A stretch of DNA of 64,000 nt from Apricaphanius iberus (GCA_028564705.1 JAPXFQ010002822.1:682001-746000), one strand, 5' to 3'; counted from the stretch's first letter, positions 11,049 through 24,203 are shown. Notes: generated from the letters alone by a model not told the origin. Numbers and translations are program-made.

Positions 11049-14000
11049 ATGACTTCCCTTCTCCTGTCCCTCCTCTTCCTGACGTCTTTGGCGTCCATTA
11101 TGGCGGCTGCTGAACCTGCTGGCTGTAAAATCCGGATCACCGATAAAGGACTGGAGATGTGTGAGTATTTGAGTCTTCGGCTTCAGAATGTACAGAGTGA
11201 GAGACGTCAGAGCTGATGTGTAATACGACCTCTGTTTTCATCGAACGTTATGTCTTTAGACACTGAACAAAAATATAATCCATCCCACTTTACAGGTGTG
11301 GCATTTCAAGATCCTGATTAAACAGCATGAATATTGCACAGGTGAGCCTCAGACAGGAAACAATAAAAGGACACTCGGAAATGTCCAGTTTGGTCATGAA
11401 GCACAATGCCACAGATCTTGCAGGTTTTGAAAGAGTGTGCAGGCTCGTGAAATTAATATTAATTCATTTCTCTACTGTACGCCGTCTCCAAAGGGAATCT
11501 GGTAGAAAATCCAACTGGTCTCTCAACTGCAGACCTTGTGCAACTACACAAGTCCAGGATCTCCAAGTCCAGCATGTTCACCTCCATGATCACCTGAGAC
11601 CAGTCACCCAGGCAGCTGCTGCGATAACATGTTTGCATAACCAAAGAATTTCTCCACAAACTGTCAGAAACCGTCTCAGGAAAGCTCTTCTGCATACCCT
11701 AACCCTGACTGCTGTTAGTCGTAGTAGCAAATGGGTAAATGCTCACGTTCGATGGCATCTGGTACGTTGGAGAGGTGTTGTGTTCATGGAAGAATCCCGG
11801 TTTTCACTGTTCAGGGCAGATGGGCTTGGTGTGGGTGCGCGTCAACGCTGTGGATGGAGTGGCCCATGATGGCGGTGGAGTTATGGTATGGGCTGGCCTA
11901 TGTGTGGACAATGAACATAGGTGCATTTATTGATGGCATTTTGAATGCACAGAGATAGCCTGATGAGATTTTGAGGCTCATTGTTGGTGCCATTCAACCA
12001 CTATCATTGCCTCATGTTGCAGCACGACCCCATGTTGGAAGGATCTGTACACAAATCCTGGAAACTGAAAACATCCGGGTTCTTGCACCGCCAGGATAAT
12101 CACCGGACATGTCACCCGTTGAGCATCTTTGAGATGCTCTGGATCGGCGTATACGAAAGCCTGTTCCAGTTCCTGCCAACATCCAGCAGCTTCACACAGC
12201 CATTGAAGAGAAGTAGACCAACATTCCACAGGACACGATTAAAAACCTTATCATCTTTATGCCACAGAGATTGTTGCACTGTGTGAGGCAAATGGTGGCC
12301 ACCCCAGATACTGACTGGTTTGTCAGGTGAACGGGCTGAATGCCGAGGTCCTGGGCCGGTGTGGTGCGAGGCCGGTTGGATTTTCTAGCAAATTCCCTGA
12401 AACATGTTTGGGGATGGGGTCCTTCCTCAAGTGGAGGAGTTTACACATCTGGGGGTCTTATTCACGATTGAGGGAAAAATGGAGCGGGAGATCTATAGAC
12501 GGATTGGTAAGGCGTCCATACCGGTCTGTCGTGGTAAAGAGAGAGCTGAGCCGAGCTCTCGATTTACCCGTCGATCTACATTCCTACCCTCATCTATGGT
12601 CACAAACTCTGGGTGGTGACCGAAAGAACGAGATGACAGATACAGGCGGCTGAAATGAGTTTCCTCCGCTGGGTGGCTAGGTTCTCCCTTAGAGATAGGA
12701 TGAGGAGCTCGGTCATCCGGAGGGGGCTCAGAGTAGAGCCGCTGCTCCTCCACATCGAAACAAGCCAGTTGAAGTGGCTCGGGCATCTGGTCAGGATGCC
12801 TCCTGGACGCCTCCCTGGTGAGGTGTTCCGGGCACGTCCTACTGGGAGGAGGCTCAGGGAAAGACCCAGGACTCGCTGGAGGGACTATGTCTACCGGCTG
12901 GCCTGGGAACGCCTCGGGGTTCCTCCCGAGGAGCTGGCCCAAGTAGCTGGGGAGAGGGAAATCTGGGTCTCTCTGCTTAAGCTGCTGCCCCCGCGACCCC
13001 ACCCCAGGTAAGCGGAAGAAGATGGATGGATGGATGTTTGGAAATGGCTTATGGTAGAGAATTGAACATCAGTTTCACGGGCAACAGCTCTAGTGGACAT
13101 TCCTGCTGTCAGCATGTCAGTTGCACGCTCCCTGAAAAGTAGTGACAACTGTTGCATTGTTCTTTGTGATGAAACTGCACATTTGAGAACGGCCTTTTTA
13201 TTGTGGCCAGCCTAAGGCACTTCTGTGGAATATTCGTGCTGTTTAATCAGCACCATGATATACCACATCTGTAAGGTGAGATGGATTATCTTGGCAAAGG
13301 AGAAGTGCTTACTGACACTAATTTAGAAAGATTTGCAGGTGATATTTGAGAGTAATGGGTTTTTTGTGTATATAGAAAATTTTACAGATCTCTGAGTTCA
13401 GCTCATGAAAAATGGGAGCAAAAACCAAAGTGTTGTGTTTACAGTGTTGTTCTCTGCACATTTGTTCCTTTAAGACGTAAAATCAGTGAACCATCCAACC
13501 CAGGAAGCAGTGATATTTGGTAAGCACAGTGTGTAACAGTGCGTGTTTTGTGTATTTTTAGTAAAGTTTGAGACTCAGAAGTTTGTAGAAGAGGAGATCA
13601 GTAACATCAGCATGCCAGAAATGAAGGGGAAAGAGGGACGGTTCCAGTACACCATCACTGAGTAAGGCCTCATGCTGATAGTGGTACCATCACACTGGAC
13701 CTGAGATGTCTGGTAAATCCTTCTCCTGCCTCTCTTCTCAGCGTGAAGATCAAAGAACTGAATCTGAGCCACGCAGATCTACGATTCATCCCCAATGTTG
13801 GTTTGTTGTTCGATGTGCAGAACTCCTCCATCGCTCTGAGCTTCCAGCGACGTATCCTCTATTGGTTCATGTGAGTTCTTCCACAGAACAACATCGACGA
13901 AGCTCTCATTAGTTAAAGTATTTCGTAGCAAAAATCATAAAAAGCTATCATTATACAATATTATTTTTTGTAATAAAAAGAAGTAGATCTAAAACCTAGC

Positions 14001-17000
14001 AACATTAATGAATTAAGAGGGACTATGGACACTGTGAGTGTTTGGTACGTATTTGGGGTTTTAAAGTGGTCTACCTTCAGTACACTTTAATCAAGAAAAA
14101 GAAATACAAATGTGCTTTATTTGTTTATGTGTTTACTTTGATTAGCATTACGCAAGGGACATTTGTATCAAATCATTCTATCTTATTGTTGTTTTTTAAT
14201 TAATAACATTTTATTATGTTCTAAAACCTAAAAAGTTGAATGCATAAAAATTAGATTTGATCGGATTTTCCCAAAAAAATAATATTACAAGCACACATAA
14301 TCACAACATAACAGCTTGCAAACAGTCAGTATTAATGTTTAGAAATGTTTAAATAATACTTTGCCCATACTGGAGAACAGAACATGCTTAAATCTCTTTG
14401 GAGTTGTTTGATATTTAAACAGCCTAGTCACCCAGCTGTACTTGAATACAGCATGGGCAGCTGGTGTGAAAATTCCTTCTCATCAGCATTGATTCCTCTG
14501 ATTTACGTTTTACACAAAACAAGAAGTTTAGGCTGATTGGATCCTGCTGCTAGCCATGTGGACATCAGATGGTTTTTCTCTAGTATCAATGATGTTTCCA
14601 TTCAGCTTGAAAATGTTTCAGGGGAGTCATTCAGTTCAGTGCAGAGTGTGTTATGGACCTTATTGCTGTCAAAAGATGCGTTCACTGACAGAGTTCTGGT
14701 TCTGTCCATCTTTCTTTTCCTATTGTAGCTGAGTGAGAAACCATTCATGATCCCATGAATGGTTTCTCCCAGAGTTTAGTGATAGCCGGGAGTCCTTTCT
14801 GTTTTGTTTTGGTGTCACTTTTTAAAGTTACCCTGTGAAACGTTGCATTGCCTTCTGAGTTCTGCACCTTGACATTCTGCATGTTTTCAGGTAGAAAACA
14901 GCTCGAATAGTTTGGTACCGAACCAACAGGGCTGTTCCAAAAAATAAAAATGCATGGGGTGTAATGGAATTAATTACACCCCTAATGGATATACTGTCAG
15001 GTATATTAATGTGGAAATTCTTCATCTTAATGGCTAGATTTATCGAATAAGTATTTCTGATATAATTAACTGATATTGGCATTAAAACTTTGGATTGGAA
15101 AATATGGGTTTTACTTTTCTAAGGACTTTAGTAACTTACTTTCAAACAATGCAGATTTTATACATCAAACTCTGTAGTTATGTCTCCTCATTCAAAATGT
15201 CAAATCTGAGGTAGTTTTTAAAAAATGTTTGTTTGTTTGTCAATCCTGTGGCTTCTGGATTTCTAAGCCAACCTTCTATTGTTGATCCATACCGAATTTA
15301 ATATTTTGACTCTGTTGGCCAAATTCGAACATTCCCATTAGGGAGTAATATAAAATAAAAAAATTATTAATGTAGAAGATTTCTGGGTTATTCTCGTCGT
15401 CCGGCTAATAATGATTTAAACACACCTACACCAGTAACTTAATACCGGGCTAATTGTTAATGTAACTCAAATTATTCTGAATTAATTAAGGAAATGGGTA
15501 CCAGCTTCTTACTCTATGTAAGAAACAATATCAATGATTAAACCAGGCTCATTCAATCAACTAATGAATTAATAGGGGAGGTTAGTTCTTTTGCACAAGG
15601 TCTCAACTATCAACACAGAAGATACACAGAGACCAATCTCAAGTTTAGTCTATGTTATTCACCGAATTGCTCAAACAAACAGTACTTTCAGTCTAAACTA
15701 CATGCTACTATGCTATGCTGAATGGTAATGTTAAACTACAAAAATGGAGGACTATGGAAGCCAAAATAGCACAGGCACTGCGCGTGCTTACGTCGTTAGC
15801 GTGCATGAGGTGGAGGGGAGAGAGAGAGAAAAGGGGGAGGCGACAAGCTGCGCTTATCACTAGATGTAGCCTATTTAGATAAGCATGCGGCCAGACCTGG
15901 ACGGACAAAGGAAACTGCGTGGTGATAACTAATTAGCCTTGTGGCTCAAACAAAAGACTAACTAGTTAATGACGATGCTTCTCGTTGGCTCTTAATAGAA
16001 CGACCACACTCAAAGTCCATTAACACGGAACAACAAAAAATCAAATGCAATTCTTTGCTTACAAATCAAAAGGAAAACAGAGTAACTTTAACACAGAACA
16101 AAATCAATGAGGTCTTAATAGAACACGCATGCTAAATTAAACTAAATCGGCTCCACCCAGCTGAAATAACAAGGAAAAAAGTAATTACATTTATTGGACT
16201 GACCCAACAATAAGATCATTCCAATTCTGAAGAAAGCTAAACATGGATAGATATCTTCTACATTTTTAATCCTCATCAGAAATGTTTCTGGATGAAGGCT
16301 TTCAACTGTATTTAAATATCTCAGCAGGTCCTCAGAGAAGGGAGATGTTCAATGATGCACTGGAAACATTTCCACATCTCAGCATTCTCAGCTGCTAAGT
16401 TCAGTCACATAAAGAAACTCTATCTCGTGATGAGGTCCAAAGATTCTCAAACTGGTTCTTTTTCTAGCTACGACACTGGGAACATCAACGCATCAGCAGA
16501 AGGCGTGAACATCAACACGGCTGTGAACCTGATCAGAGACGATGAGGGACGGCTGAAGATCAACAACATCACCTGTGACGCCAAGATCAAGAAAATGAGG
16601 GCGGAGTTCAGTGGGACGCTCGGGTAAAAACTAGGATGAGATCTGCTTGCTGACCACCTAAACCAGAACATATAAGCCAATCACTGATCAACAACGGGAA
16701 GTAGCTACCAAGTTATCATGTGACCTAATCAGGATCTTCTGCTTTCAGGAGAGTTTATGACTTTCTGGCCACCTTTTTGACTACAGGAATGCGCTTCTTC
16801 CTCAACAAACAGGTGGGTACACTTTCTGGTCCTGAAGCGGATTTGGTGGTTCATTGATAAAACGTATAACTGATGTATGTACCTACCAGATCTGCCCTGC
16901 TCTGAACCACGCTGCTCTGGTCCACGTCAACTCCATGTTAGAGACGATCCCTGTGAGGACGGTGGTGGACCAGTACATCGGGATTGATTATTCCCTGATC

Positions 17001-20000
17001 AGCGACCCCGTGGTGACGTCCCGAAGCCTCGATATGAACTTCAGGGTAGGACTCACCGCAGTGTTCTGACACAACCTGATGTGAGCCGGTACAAACAGTG
17101 TGTTTGTTCTGTAGGGGATGTTTTTTGACCTGTCACGTCAGAACCCCCCACTGGTGAACTACGCTGTGGAGCCGGTCATCAGGGAGTACGACCGGATGAT
17201 CTACCTAGCTCTGTCTGAGTTCTTCTTTGACAGCGGGCTGTTCTCCTACTACTCTGCTGGGATTTTCCAAATGCACATCGTAAACGAGAAGGTGAACCAT
17301 TATAAAATCTCACAAGTCAGATTTCCACCATCAGATCTTTAGGATATATGGGTGTCTTCATAACATCGGGACTGAAGGGTTCAGGGCCATTTCCAGAACC
17401 AACTGAGTACCAGTCTGGGGGTATGTGCTTGGAAATGGCGGTGGACAGGAATTGTGCTGATTTGTTGTAACCCGAGGGAAATGATATCAGAAGCCGTTGT
17501 CAAACAACCGGTTTTGTAAAATTGAAAAATTGCTGGCAAAGCAGTTTCTAACACCATACCAAACAGAAACACAGCAACCAATCCTGCTTCTTCCATTATC
17601 AATCTGCAGTCAACATTTGCTGCAACTTTTGGTGCTCATCGGTGAGACTTCTCACTGCCGATACGGCTGTGATATGCTGATGTCTTTTTTTAAAGGGACA
17701 ATTTTATATGGAGACACAATGGCTGAGAGGAACGGACCGACAGATTTACTCCATCAGATAAAAAAATCAGGGTAAAATTACCCTTAATTTACGATAGCGG
17801 AAAGCTGCCTACTGTCAGACATCAGCTACCGACATCCATGTTTCACATGCAGGATAAAATTAAACTTTTATGATCCTAAGGTCTTGATTTACCTCCAACC
17901 TCCCTCACAGTGTGAGCACAATCTATCAATGTAATGGCTTGCTATATAGGTAAACTACTCTCTCAGCCACCCCTCATTCCTCTCCTGAAGGGAGGGGATT
18001 AATCTCAAGATCAGGCCATCTACCAGAGGACTGGAAATCTGAGGCTTCTTCCCAGTATCTTAGCTGCTCCTAGCACTGCACTCTTCCGGACTGAGATGTC
18101 AGATGTTTTTCCAAGTATCTGTTGGAGCCCCATCTCGAGTGTGGGTGTCACTGCCCCAATGCTTCCATGACCACGCCACTACAGTTGCCTTCACCTGAGC
18201 CCTTGGTACTTCTCCAGTTTCTTGTGTTCTTTTTTCCTGGTGTTTCTATCATTTACGATGGCCACATCAACCATGGCGGTCCTCAGCTGCTTATCAATGG
18301 TCACATTGTCGGTTGGTTGGCCATTACCATTTTGTCCATTTGAGTTTGGAAGCATCTCATCTCAGTCAATCTCCACCAGCTCGGAGGTGATTCCGACTTG
18401 GACTTCGGGGTCTCCAGTTCAAATTCCACACACGTTTCTGGTGCACTGTACTAGCCACTTGGTTTTTCCGTTCCACCATGTTTTACTTCCATGCTAATAT
18501 TCTACCCTCTGCTGTGAAATGCTAGATTGTTTTTGAGGACCTCTTTGCATATCCTGTAAAGAGATCTGATGCAGCCATGATCAGTGCTTCAGCCTGCCCC
18601 TCTCTAGCCATTAGAGCAATTTTGTCATGTCAGCCATTTCAGCACTTCGTCTGTGATACATCCGATGCAATGGTGTCTCCTCTCCATGATAGTTTCTTCA
18701 GCTCCTTATCTTCCAGGTTCCATTGTCTGAAACATTCATGGAGTACTTCATCCCTCTGGGCTGTCTTCCTGGTGTATTCTTGGTGTATATAGTCTGTTAG
18801 CCCAATGCCAAGCTGAAGAGACCTCACCAATGACCTCTGAGAGGGGTTAGCCTCGGTCATCCCGGGTTAATACTCCTAAAAATTCAGGTTAAAGGTCAAA
18901 TGAGTACAACTAGAAAAACACTGAGCAAATATGGCTTAGAAAGTTGGAGGAGAAAGCATTTTAGATCTGTTTTGTCCTTAAGTTTGAATTAAAATGATAT
19001 AATCATGACTACATTACAGCAGCAGTGCAGGACACCTAAACAATGTGTTCATTGGTCCTAAAACGCAGTTTAGTGTTGAACACATGAGCAACTTTAGTTT
19101 ATGAATCATCCTAACATCTCTGAAAAGACCAATGATTTGCAATCATTGATTCCTGTTGAAATCAATCAATCAATCAATCAACACTTCTGTCGCCTTTTAC
19201 TTCAGATGCCCAAAGATTTGGAAGTGTTGCTGAGGACGACGTATTTTGGAACCATCATGATGCTGGTAAGGGGAAACCAGAACCAGAACATAATCCCCAA
19301 ACAACCAAGACACTGTGGCGCTAAGCAGTTTCTGATGTTGTCCATGTTTTTCCGTCAGAACCCAGCTCTGGTGGACGCACCAATGTCCCTGCAGCTTGCT
19401 GTCAACTCGCCCCCAAAAACCTCCATCAAAACGTCTGGAGCTACTGTTGTCATGACAGCAATCGTGAAGGTGATGGTTCTGCCTCCAGGTCAACCCGCGG
19501 TCCAACTCAGCAGTATGACCATGGTACTGAACACACAGAACTACACCTTGACGTGAATGTTTAACTGGACTGAAACCAGTTTGATGTTTTCAAGAGATCA
19601 TTGAGTCTTACCGGTTTCAGCCCTTTTTAGTGGACTGAGCTAAACCAGAATTTGGTTGCTACTAGTTTAAAGAAAACTATTTTCTTTTCTTGCAGGAAAC
19701 TAAATTTAATGCAAAGTTTTCCATGAGAGGAAAACGTCTGGCTGTTCACGCTGATCTACGCAGGTAAAGGTTTTCATGACGTCTTTAAAATATAAGTCTA
19801 GTTCTAGATTTAAACAGGTTGTAGATTTAAATACTAAACCCACACCTGTTCTCATCTAAAGCTCTGAATCTATGATTGGTTCATACTTATATAACATAAA
19901 TTTGTGTCTCCCATTTTCCTGTTCATCCTAAAAATTGAAATTCAATTTCTGTCATCTATGAACCAGTCTAACTTATCTAGATGTTTTACTATATTTAACT

Positions 20001-22322
20001 ATTTCAAACTTCTGAAACTTCTAAACAAAAATTCTACATTGGGACTTGGCTGAGATCAGCTCGCCAATGTCTTCCTGTTGTGGAAACATCCTTACTGAAT
20101 CTTATTTTTCCAATAAATGTAAACATCAAAACAATTCTGGCATCTGGTAGGTATATGACACTGGGTAAAACTAGATAAGAGCCCCAACTAACCCAGTATA
20201 CAGCCATGTTCATAAATCTCCTCACTCTGGAGTTTCACAGAACCTCTGGAGCATCAGGTTAGCTTCCAGGCTGGTAGACTCAGTAGGACTTGATGTTCCT
20301 TGAATCTTCCTCTGAATTCCCTCAAACATCACCAGCAGCTTTAAGAAGAAATCTGCTTTCCTAAGCGACGTGGTTCTCTTTCCTTCTGCCTCTGAATGTT
20401 GAAGGAAAATGACAGATGATGACGATGAGGAAACTCAGCCACGTCCTCTGTGTTTTATAGACTAACTGTTTTATAGATGCTGAAGGACCAACCTTCAACT
20501 AAATGATCTCAGATAAGAACATATCTGAAACTAGGCAGAAACCAAATCAAATCTGAGCATTTGAGATGTTTCTGGATACGAGGTGTTGTTTATAAAGTTG
20601 CAGTCAAAAAATTAACAGCAATAAATTGGGGTATTTAGCTTGTCATAAGAAAAATAATTAAGGGTACCTTTTTCAAAGTTATTTTTGGGTAACTGTTATT
20701 TATTTATTCATAAATGTCACAGTTTCAAAAATACATTTTTATTTAGCTTATAAGCTACACCGCAGTAGCTAGCTAATATGTTGTATAACTAATATTAGCT
20801 AATATGCAAATTTACTTGCTAAGAAATGGATTACCAAAATTAAAGCTCTGTCTGTAAACCTTTATAGAAACTCCTGCTGCTGGTGCAGTTGGTTTAAATC
20901 CATAGGTTAACGTATGTTAACATGGAAGCAAAAGTGAATCCCCCTTTTTCTCTCCTTTGAAATAACCTAAATTATTGATGTTAATGTTTGAAATTTACAA
21001 ATGACAACCACGTCTGGATTCATTAGACATGTCTGTTGTTTTCCAGGTTTAAAATCTTCTCCAACCAATCAGCTCTGGAGTCTCTGGCTGTAAGTGTCTC
21101 TACTTCCTGAAGTTAAGATCCCCTTATGGACCTACAGAACCCCACTGATGGTCTGTCTGTCTTGCAGCTGATTCCTCTCCAGGCTCCTCTGAAGACCATG
21201 TTGCAGATGTCCGTAGTTCCACTCATAAACAGTAAGGACTTAACCTTGTGCTGCAAGCTGGATTCTCACGAGATTTGGAGTCTTCGACCCTCATGAAAAT
21301 CCATATTGTACTGCTCCAACTAAACTGTCTGACTACACTCCAGTGGTGGTGTGGACCAACCGTTTGTTAGTATTATGCTTTGGGGCAGGCGTTTGGGCAG
21401 GTGTTCAGCTATGAGCCCAGACAGACCTAAACAAACATGGCAGCGCAGGTGGAGGTACGTGTTTCATACGTGGCTATTGAATTTTTTTTTAGCAGAAGTA
21501 GAGACACCTTCTTCGTTGAAAAATGAGCAACAGTAAGCAATTTATGCATTTTGTGATGGTAAAGATGTGATTTTCTCCCGGCTGGATTTAGCAAGAGTTT
21601 TACTTAACAGCTTACATCGCTCGTAAGAGTCGTTACTGTTATTGGCTAAAAAGAACTCATGGTAGGCGGACACCTGCTGGCTCGTCCTCCAATCAGCTCA
21701 AAATATTACACCAGATGGGCCTCCCTTTTTCAGAGGCTTTCAGTGGAAGCAGGTCCAGATCTATGTTTAGACTTGACACAGGGTGGGTGTTTTCATAGAT
21801 CTGGCTGTTGCTAGGTTGGTGAGGACCGGCTTCTCCTCTGAAACCAGAGGCTCTGAGTTATAAAGCCGCTCTGATTGTTTCTGTTCTCTTTCTGAGTTTA
21901 GACTGGACCAAGCGAGGGGTCCGGATCCCACTGGCTGATGGCATAGATTTCATCGAGGAGGTGGTGGAGTATCACAATGTATGCATTCGCCTCTAAAGAC
22001 TGCATATGTTTACATGTGTCTATTTGAGTTTACGGATGTTTCATGTATTTTTTGCTTCATTAATTGTACCAAGATACAATGTGCAGCAGAATAAAGTAAT
22101 GGATCTATTGACCCAGATGGAGAGAGCATAGAGGAAAGCTCTTTAGCAAACTATGTTAGAGCTGATTGCAGGTGTAACAAATCAGGCTGTGTTGATCTGC
22201 AGGGCTTCATCGTGATCGGGGCCAACCTTCACTTCAGCAAAGGCCTGAGGGAAATGATCGCAGGCAGCAGCGACGTCGAGCCGACCACTGGTACCAGTAA
22301 CAGTACCAGCACTCTGGCCTAA
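11049..22322 (+). CDS. BPI/LBP-family protein (BPI fold, possibly BPIFC-like)
   Basis: Members of this family bind lipopolysaccharide or lipids through two BPI folds and are secreted. Coding exons: 11049-11160, 13562-13661, 13742-13870, 16468-16623, 16749-16812, 16890-17045, 17115-17291, 19206-19265, 19359-19523, 19696-19763, 21047-21089, 21168-21231, 21902-21978, 22203-22322. They sum to 1491 bases, 496 aa plus stop, close to human LBP and BPI (481-487). A hydrophobic signal peptide covers about residues 1-20, followed by CKIRITDKGLEM. The paired cysteines of the N-terminal barrel are present (NITCDAKI and NKQICPAL). The C-terminal barrel ends GFIVIGANLHFSKGL, as in LBP. A Ser/Thr-rich tail follows. 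Divergence from typical fish LBP/BPI makes a BPIFC-like orthology possible; no symbol is given. Intron 1 carries a nested transposon cluster. Confidence 0.92.
11261..12325 (+). mobile_element. Decayed Tc1-family transposon
   Basis: It begins CACTGAACAAAAATATAA, the terminus of a common fish Tc1 family, and runs through a broken transposase reading frame to GATACTGACTGGTTT near the C-terminal end. Frames are interrupted, so no active transposase is encoded. It lies in intron 1 of the BPI-like gene and is followed by a LINE fragment. Confidence 0.85.
12330..13040 (+). mobile_element. Non-LTR retrotransposon 3' fragment with (GATG)n tail
   Basis: The plus strand encodes the degenerate C-terminal region of a fish LINE ORF, recognisable by phrases such as RTRWRDYVYRLAWERLG. 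It ends in AGCGGAAGAAGATGGATGGATGGATG. It is 5' truncated and shifted in frame, as is usual for dead copies. It sits between two oppositely oriented Tc1 pieces. Confidence 0.8.
13041..13446 (-). mobile_element. Inverted 5' fragment of the same Tc1 family
   Basis: Read on the minus strand, this matches the 5' part of the copy at 11261: CTGATTAAACAGCACGAAT, GGCCACAATAAAA and GTCCACTAGAGCTGTTGCCC-type words. The outer end, reversed, reads CACTGTAAACACAACAC, a terminal repeat with a small internal deletion. Confidence 0.8.
14560..14860 (+). repeat. Dispersed repeat shared with 33.7 kb
   Basis: The block containing TTTTTCTCTAGTATCA, TTCCATTCAGCTTG, GAGTCATTCAGTTCAGTGCA and GGTGTCACTTTTTAAAGT is repeated at about 33715-33940, directly after a LINE reverse-transcriptase relic. 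It is probably LINE-derived. It lies in intron 3 of the BPI-like gene. Confidence 0.7.
14735..14768. repeat. Perfect hairpin, 15-bp arms
   Basis: GAGAAACCATTCATG, a 4-base loop, then the exact reverse complement. It lies inside the dispersed repeat at 14560-14860 and is not seen in the 33.7-kb copy. Confidence 0.8.
17990..18870 (-). mobile_element. Antisense LINE relic (C-terminal ORF part)
   Basis: On the minus strand, broken frames read NDRNTRKKEHKKLEKYQGL and HQEYTRKTAQRDEV, phrases seen in a fish non-LTR retrotransposon, possibly of the R4/Rex6 type. Stops and shifts break the frame. It lies in intron 7 of the BPI-like gene, opposite to its transcription. Confidence 0.65.
20600..21000. 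repeat. AT-rich GCTAA repeat family, copy 1
   Basis: Contains AGCTAGCTAATATG, TATTAGCTAATATGC, GCTGCTGGTGCAG and AAATTATTGATGTTAATG. The same ordered words recur near 25.3-26.0 kb, 33.2 kb and 58.1-58.8 kb. No coding capacity. Confidence 0.6.
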
Positions 22323-24203
22323 GGAAAAACATGCAGAAATGAACCAGGCAGCCAGAACATTATGACCACCTATCTACTGTTTTATACCTCTGAGCTGCCA
22401 CTAGAAGGCATCAAAGAGGGGAATGGAAAACTGAGTGTAACCATTGGAGCTGCTGTCTCTGTACTGGTTCTGCTGGTTCTGTGTGAGGGTAGGGGGACAC
22501 AGTCAGATCCGTTAGTCAACCAGCACTTGTTTAGAGATGGACTTGATCCTAGAACCATGACCATGTAGAAATGTCCAATCTAAGAAACTGTAACTGGTAG
22601 TGACCATAATCTCCTGGGTGACGGATGATCTCCTGTAAATATCTATTGATGTAAATATGAAGTAGACACTGTGAGGAAAGTGTGATGAGGCGATTTAACC
22701 AGAGACGCTGCAGATTCATTAACTTTATACAACAAAGGTTTAAAAAAACCCTGCTTCCTGAGCTACCATGCTAACATTCCAATACTGACACTTTCCAGAT
22801 TAAAACAAAGGTAAAATAAAGGTATAGGAAAAACACTAAAGGGAAGAAACTCTGCAAGCAGCGACTCTAAATTACATGTAAGTCATAAGACTTCAGTCAT
22901 AAGACTTTATAAGTCATAAGACATAAGAAAGTCATAAGTCATAAGACATATGACTTATGATCTTATAAGTCATAAGTCATAAGAAAATAAAGTCATAAGA
23001 CTTTATTTAATTGTCAAGTCAATTAAATACTTCAGTTATCTAAAGGGACAGTCTGAGTCAAAAAGGGCCAAACTGTTAAAGACATGGGTAGTTTTGTTGA
23101 TGCTTCTGTACAGATGAGGTTTGAAAGTGATCAGTGGGCGCCGCGCCTTGGAGTCCTGGCAGCCGACAAGAAGCAGCTGTGGGGGTCTGTGATAATACCA
23201 GAGTATTTATGTTCTGGTGTTGGTCCGGTGGGTCAGGGTCACCATTCCTCAGCAGGAACTGAGAGGTTTACAGTTTGAAGAGCTGCTTTTCTTGGACTCA
23301 CTTTGAATAATTCTTAGACAAAACCTTCGTCACCCTAAAACCTTCAACTTAAATTCAGACCTAGATTAAATCTACTGATCCTGTCCAGTCTGACTTAGAG
23401 ATCGGATCCAGAACAGACCGGGACCCAGTTCAGATTAAGATCAGATCCAGTTAAGACATGCATCGGATCCAGAAAAGAATCAGATCAGAACTAGATCAGA
23501 TCCCAGATCCGAATTATCTCCAGGTCTGTTCAGCTGAGAAGTAAATCAGTTTTTAATGGTTTGTTGAAATATTTCAAGATTTTTAAAATTAGAAACAGGC
23601 AACTGTTTGGGAAATATGAACAAACTGAAGACGTCATGTGGCTATAACCACGACATGTTTTTTAGTAAGGCTCCGCCCCTCTGGGATGTGGCCTACCAAT
23701 GAACTGAAAACTATTCAATTAAAAAATACTTTATTGATCCCAGGGGGAACTTAAGGAAAGCAGTGATGGCTCCAGTCACCAGTCATTTTTATTTACCAGT
23801 ATGAACTTCCTGTTTACCTGTACTGTAACCATGGCAACCGTCTCTATATGTCCTAATGTCATTAAACTGTAATAAACAAAAGCATACAGATTATACTTTC
23901 ACTGTGGACTACTCATTTTTTAGTTAAGCTCTCACCGTGACCCAGTTCCACTAGTCTGGAGTTTTTGGCTTCCAGCTGAAGCTCCAGTGTCAGCCATAGT
24001 GATCCAGGCGGCAGTGCCATCCCATAGTTCCCAGCTGGGAATGCGGTCCTGCAGTACAGCCCTCTGTGGAGAGGTTCTGATGGATGTCAGTAAGCCTGAG
24101 ACGGCTGGAGGAGTTCACCGAGGCTCAGCAGGAAGAGAACAATGATCCACCAGCAAGGGCTTTCTGCACTTCAGTTCATTGATAAAAAAAAAATTATAAA
24201 ACC
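22323..24203. other. 3'-to-3' spacer between BPI-like gene and khk
   Basis: This contains the BPI-like 3' UTR (candidate AATAAA at 22815-22820) and a tandem AAGTCATAAG array, then unremarkable DNA and the khk 3' flank. No gene was recognised. Confidence 0.65.
22875..23000. repeat. Tandem AAGTCATAAG array
   Basis: About ten partial copies of AAGTCATAAG, partly inverted around CATATGACTTATG. It lies in the likely BPI-like 3' UTR or just beyond it. Confidence 0.85.

Noticed and set aside
11327..11869. 180-codon frame
   Set aside because: Part of a decayed Tc1 transposase region, not a host gene.
12493..13011. Open frames of 118-169 codons on both strands
   Set aside because: GC-rich 3' part of a LINE. 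The minus-strand frame is only a shadow.
12893..13157. Minus-strand frame resembling a helix-turn-helix of a transposase
   Set aside because: It spans the join between the LINE fragment and the inverted Tc1 piece. The part past 13041 is Tc1 DNA-binding sequence, not a separate gene.
22362..22568. Small frame with a membrane-like hydrophobic stretch
   Set aside because: It lies just after the BPI-like stop in the likely 3' UTR. It has no splice or family support and resembles common repeat words (ATTATGACCACCT).
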